The position numbers and the translations under genes are program-made. The notes under the pieces are model-generated. The model worked only from the letters and a program-made list of their open reading frames with translations, was not told the DNA's origin and made no database searches. Shown here piece after piece: positions 5,357 through 5,802 of a stretch of 5,802 bases of DNA. This DNA comes from Holosporales bacterium (GTDB lineage Bacteria; Pseudomonadota; Alphaproteobacteria; BNTO01). The first letter of the stretch is position 1; every line of letters begins with the position of its first letter. The DNA lies in the NCBI GenBank assembly GCA_031270515.1, contig JAISXM010000102.1, positions 1-5,802 of the forward strand, in the 5' to 3' direction.

Positions 5357-5802
5357 ATGGAAGGGTGGAAGGGATGGCGTTTTAGCCAGTGTTTTTTCGA
5401 TAGAGCTTTGTGTCTTTCCGCGCTGTTTGGCACTGTTGCGGCAACATCATGTCAAGGTAATGCTACTGCAAATGTAGAGCAGGGTGAGGCGTTGCCTCCA
5501 GCTGTAGGTACAGGGGCAGAATCAGGACGGGTTGATACGTTGCCTCCAGCTGTAGAGACAGGGGTAGAAAGTGCAGAGCAGGGTGGGGCGTTGCCTCCAG
5601 CAGCAGGACGGGTTGATGCGTTGCCTCCAGCGGTTATTCACGATTTTATGAATGCTTGTACTGCATTCGCTAGTGCGGCTGACGCGCAGGACGCAATGTC
5701 AATGTTTATACAGTTTGCGCACAGCAATGCAAAGAATCCAGACACAGAAACGTCACGAAGTCTTGTAACGAAGGCACAATCTTTGCAGAGGTATGGTTTT
5801 TC
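5357..5802 (+). CDS. Probable lipoprotein with LPPA repeats, cut off by the right edge
   Basis: An ATG at 5357 opens a frame with no stop to the window end (148 complete codons). A TAA two codons upstream fixes it as the first in-frame start; TAGGT lies a few bases before it as a weak ribosome binding site. The N-terminus is basic and aromatic (MEGWKGWRFSQ), followed by a hydrophobic run (ALCLSALFGTVAA, 17-29) and ATSC with Cys32. This suggests a lipoprotein signal peptide, although the lipobox lacks the usual Leu at -3. Residues 36-93 are a low-complexity Gly/Glu/Ala/Pro region with four LPPA motifs (46-49, 62-65, 79-82, 89-92). From about 94 (VIHDFMNACTAFASAADAQ) a helical-looking domain begins. 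I do not recognise the family. A membrane-anchored, envelope-facing protein is inferred from the signal alone; a plain signal peptide is possible. Confidence 0.7.
   Translation, partial: MEGWKGWRFSQCFFDRALCLSALFGTVAATSCQGNATANVEQGEALPPAVGTGAESGRVDTLPPAVETGVESAEQGGALPPAAGRVDALPPAVIHDFMNACTAFASAADAQDAMSMFIQFAHSNAKNPDTETSRSLVTKAQSLQRYGF
5474..5631 (+). repeat. In-frame degenerate repeats in the lipoprotein gene
   Basis: CGTTGCCTCCAGC occurs four times (5490, 5538, 5589 and 5619), at spacings of 48, 51 and 30 bases, all multiples of three. It is joined to two different lead-in modules. AGAGCAGGGTG(A/G)GG precedes copies one and three (5474-5502 and 5573-5601, two mismatches in 29). CAGGACGGGTTGAT precedes copies two and four (5523-5550 and 5604-5631, one mismatch in 28). 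Confidence 0.85.

Overview
The window looks like chromosomal DNA from an alphaproteobacterium. The best evidence is the protein sequences. The elongation factor P ends in an alphaproteobacterial-type segment, the SuhB-family phosphatase has the N-terminal pattern seen in that class, and the tRNA with anticodon CAU closely resembles alphaproteobacterial elongator tRNA-Met. Large repeat-filled gaps and short in-frame tandem repeats would suit a host-associated lineage such as Rickettsiales or Holosporales, but that placement is inference.

Layout from left to right: (1) 3-593, plus strand, an AT-rich gene of unknown function that may continue beyond the left edge. (2) 594-900, a gap holding several copies of a short palindromic repeat family. 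(3) 901-4578, four housekeeping genes on the minus strand, transcribed in the order efp, suhB-type phosphatase, accB, accC. (4) 4579-4905, a second repeat-filled gap. (5) 4906-4982, a minus-strand tRNA(CAU) with a near-consensus sigma-70 promoter. (6) 4983-5356, a gap with a short minus-strand reading frame built on heptapeptide repeats and an operator-like palindrome. (7) 5357 to the right edge, the start of a plus-strand gene for a probable lipoprotein with LPPA repeats.

The core genes make two functional units. efp and the phosphatase gene are 12 bases apart and probably co-transcribed. A terminator-like hairpin followed by a promoter-like sequence lies between the phosphatase gene and accB, so accB-accC probably form their own operon. 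AccB (biotin carrier) and AccC (biotin carboxylase) carry out the first half-reaction of acetyl-CoA carboxylase for fatty acid synthesis. The carboxyltransferase genes accA and accD are not here.

The most unusual features are an interspersed repeat family with at least eight recognisable copies in the two gaps flanking the operon block, an AccB with a roughly 77-residue N-terminal extension containing a 15-residue tandem repeat, and in-frame tandem repeats at two further loci. I see no clear new defence or mobile system.
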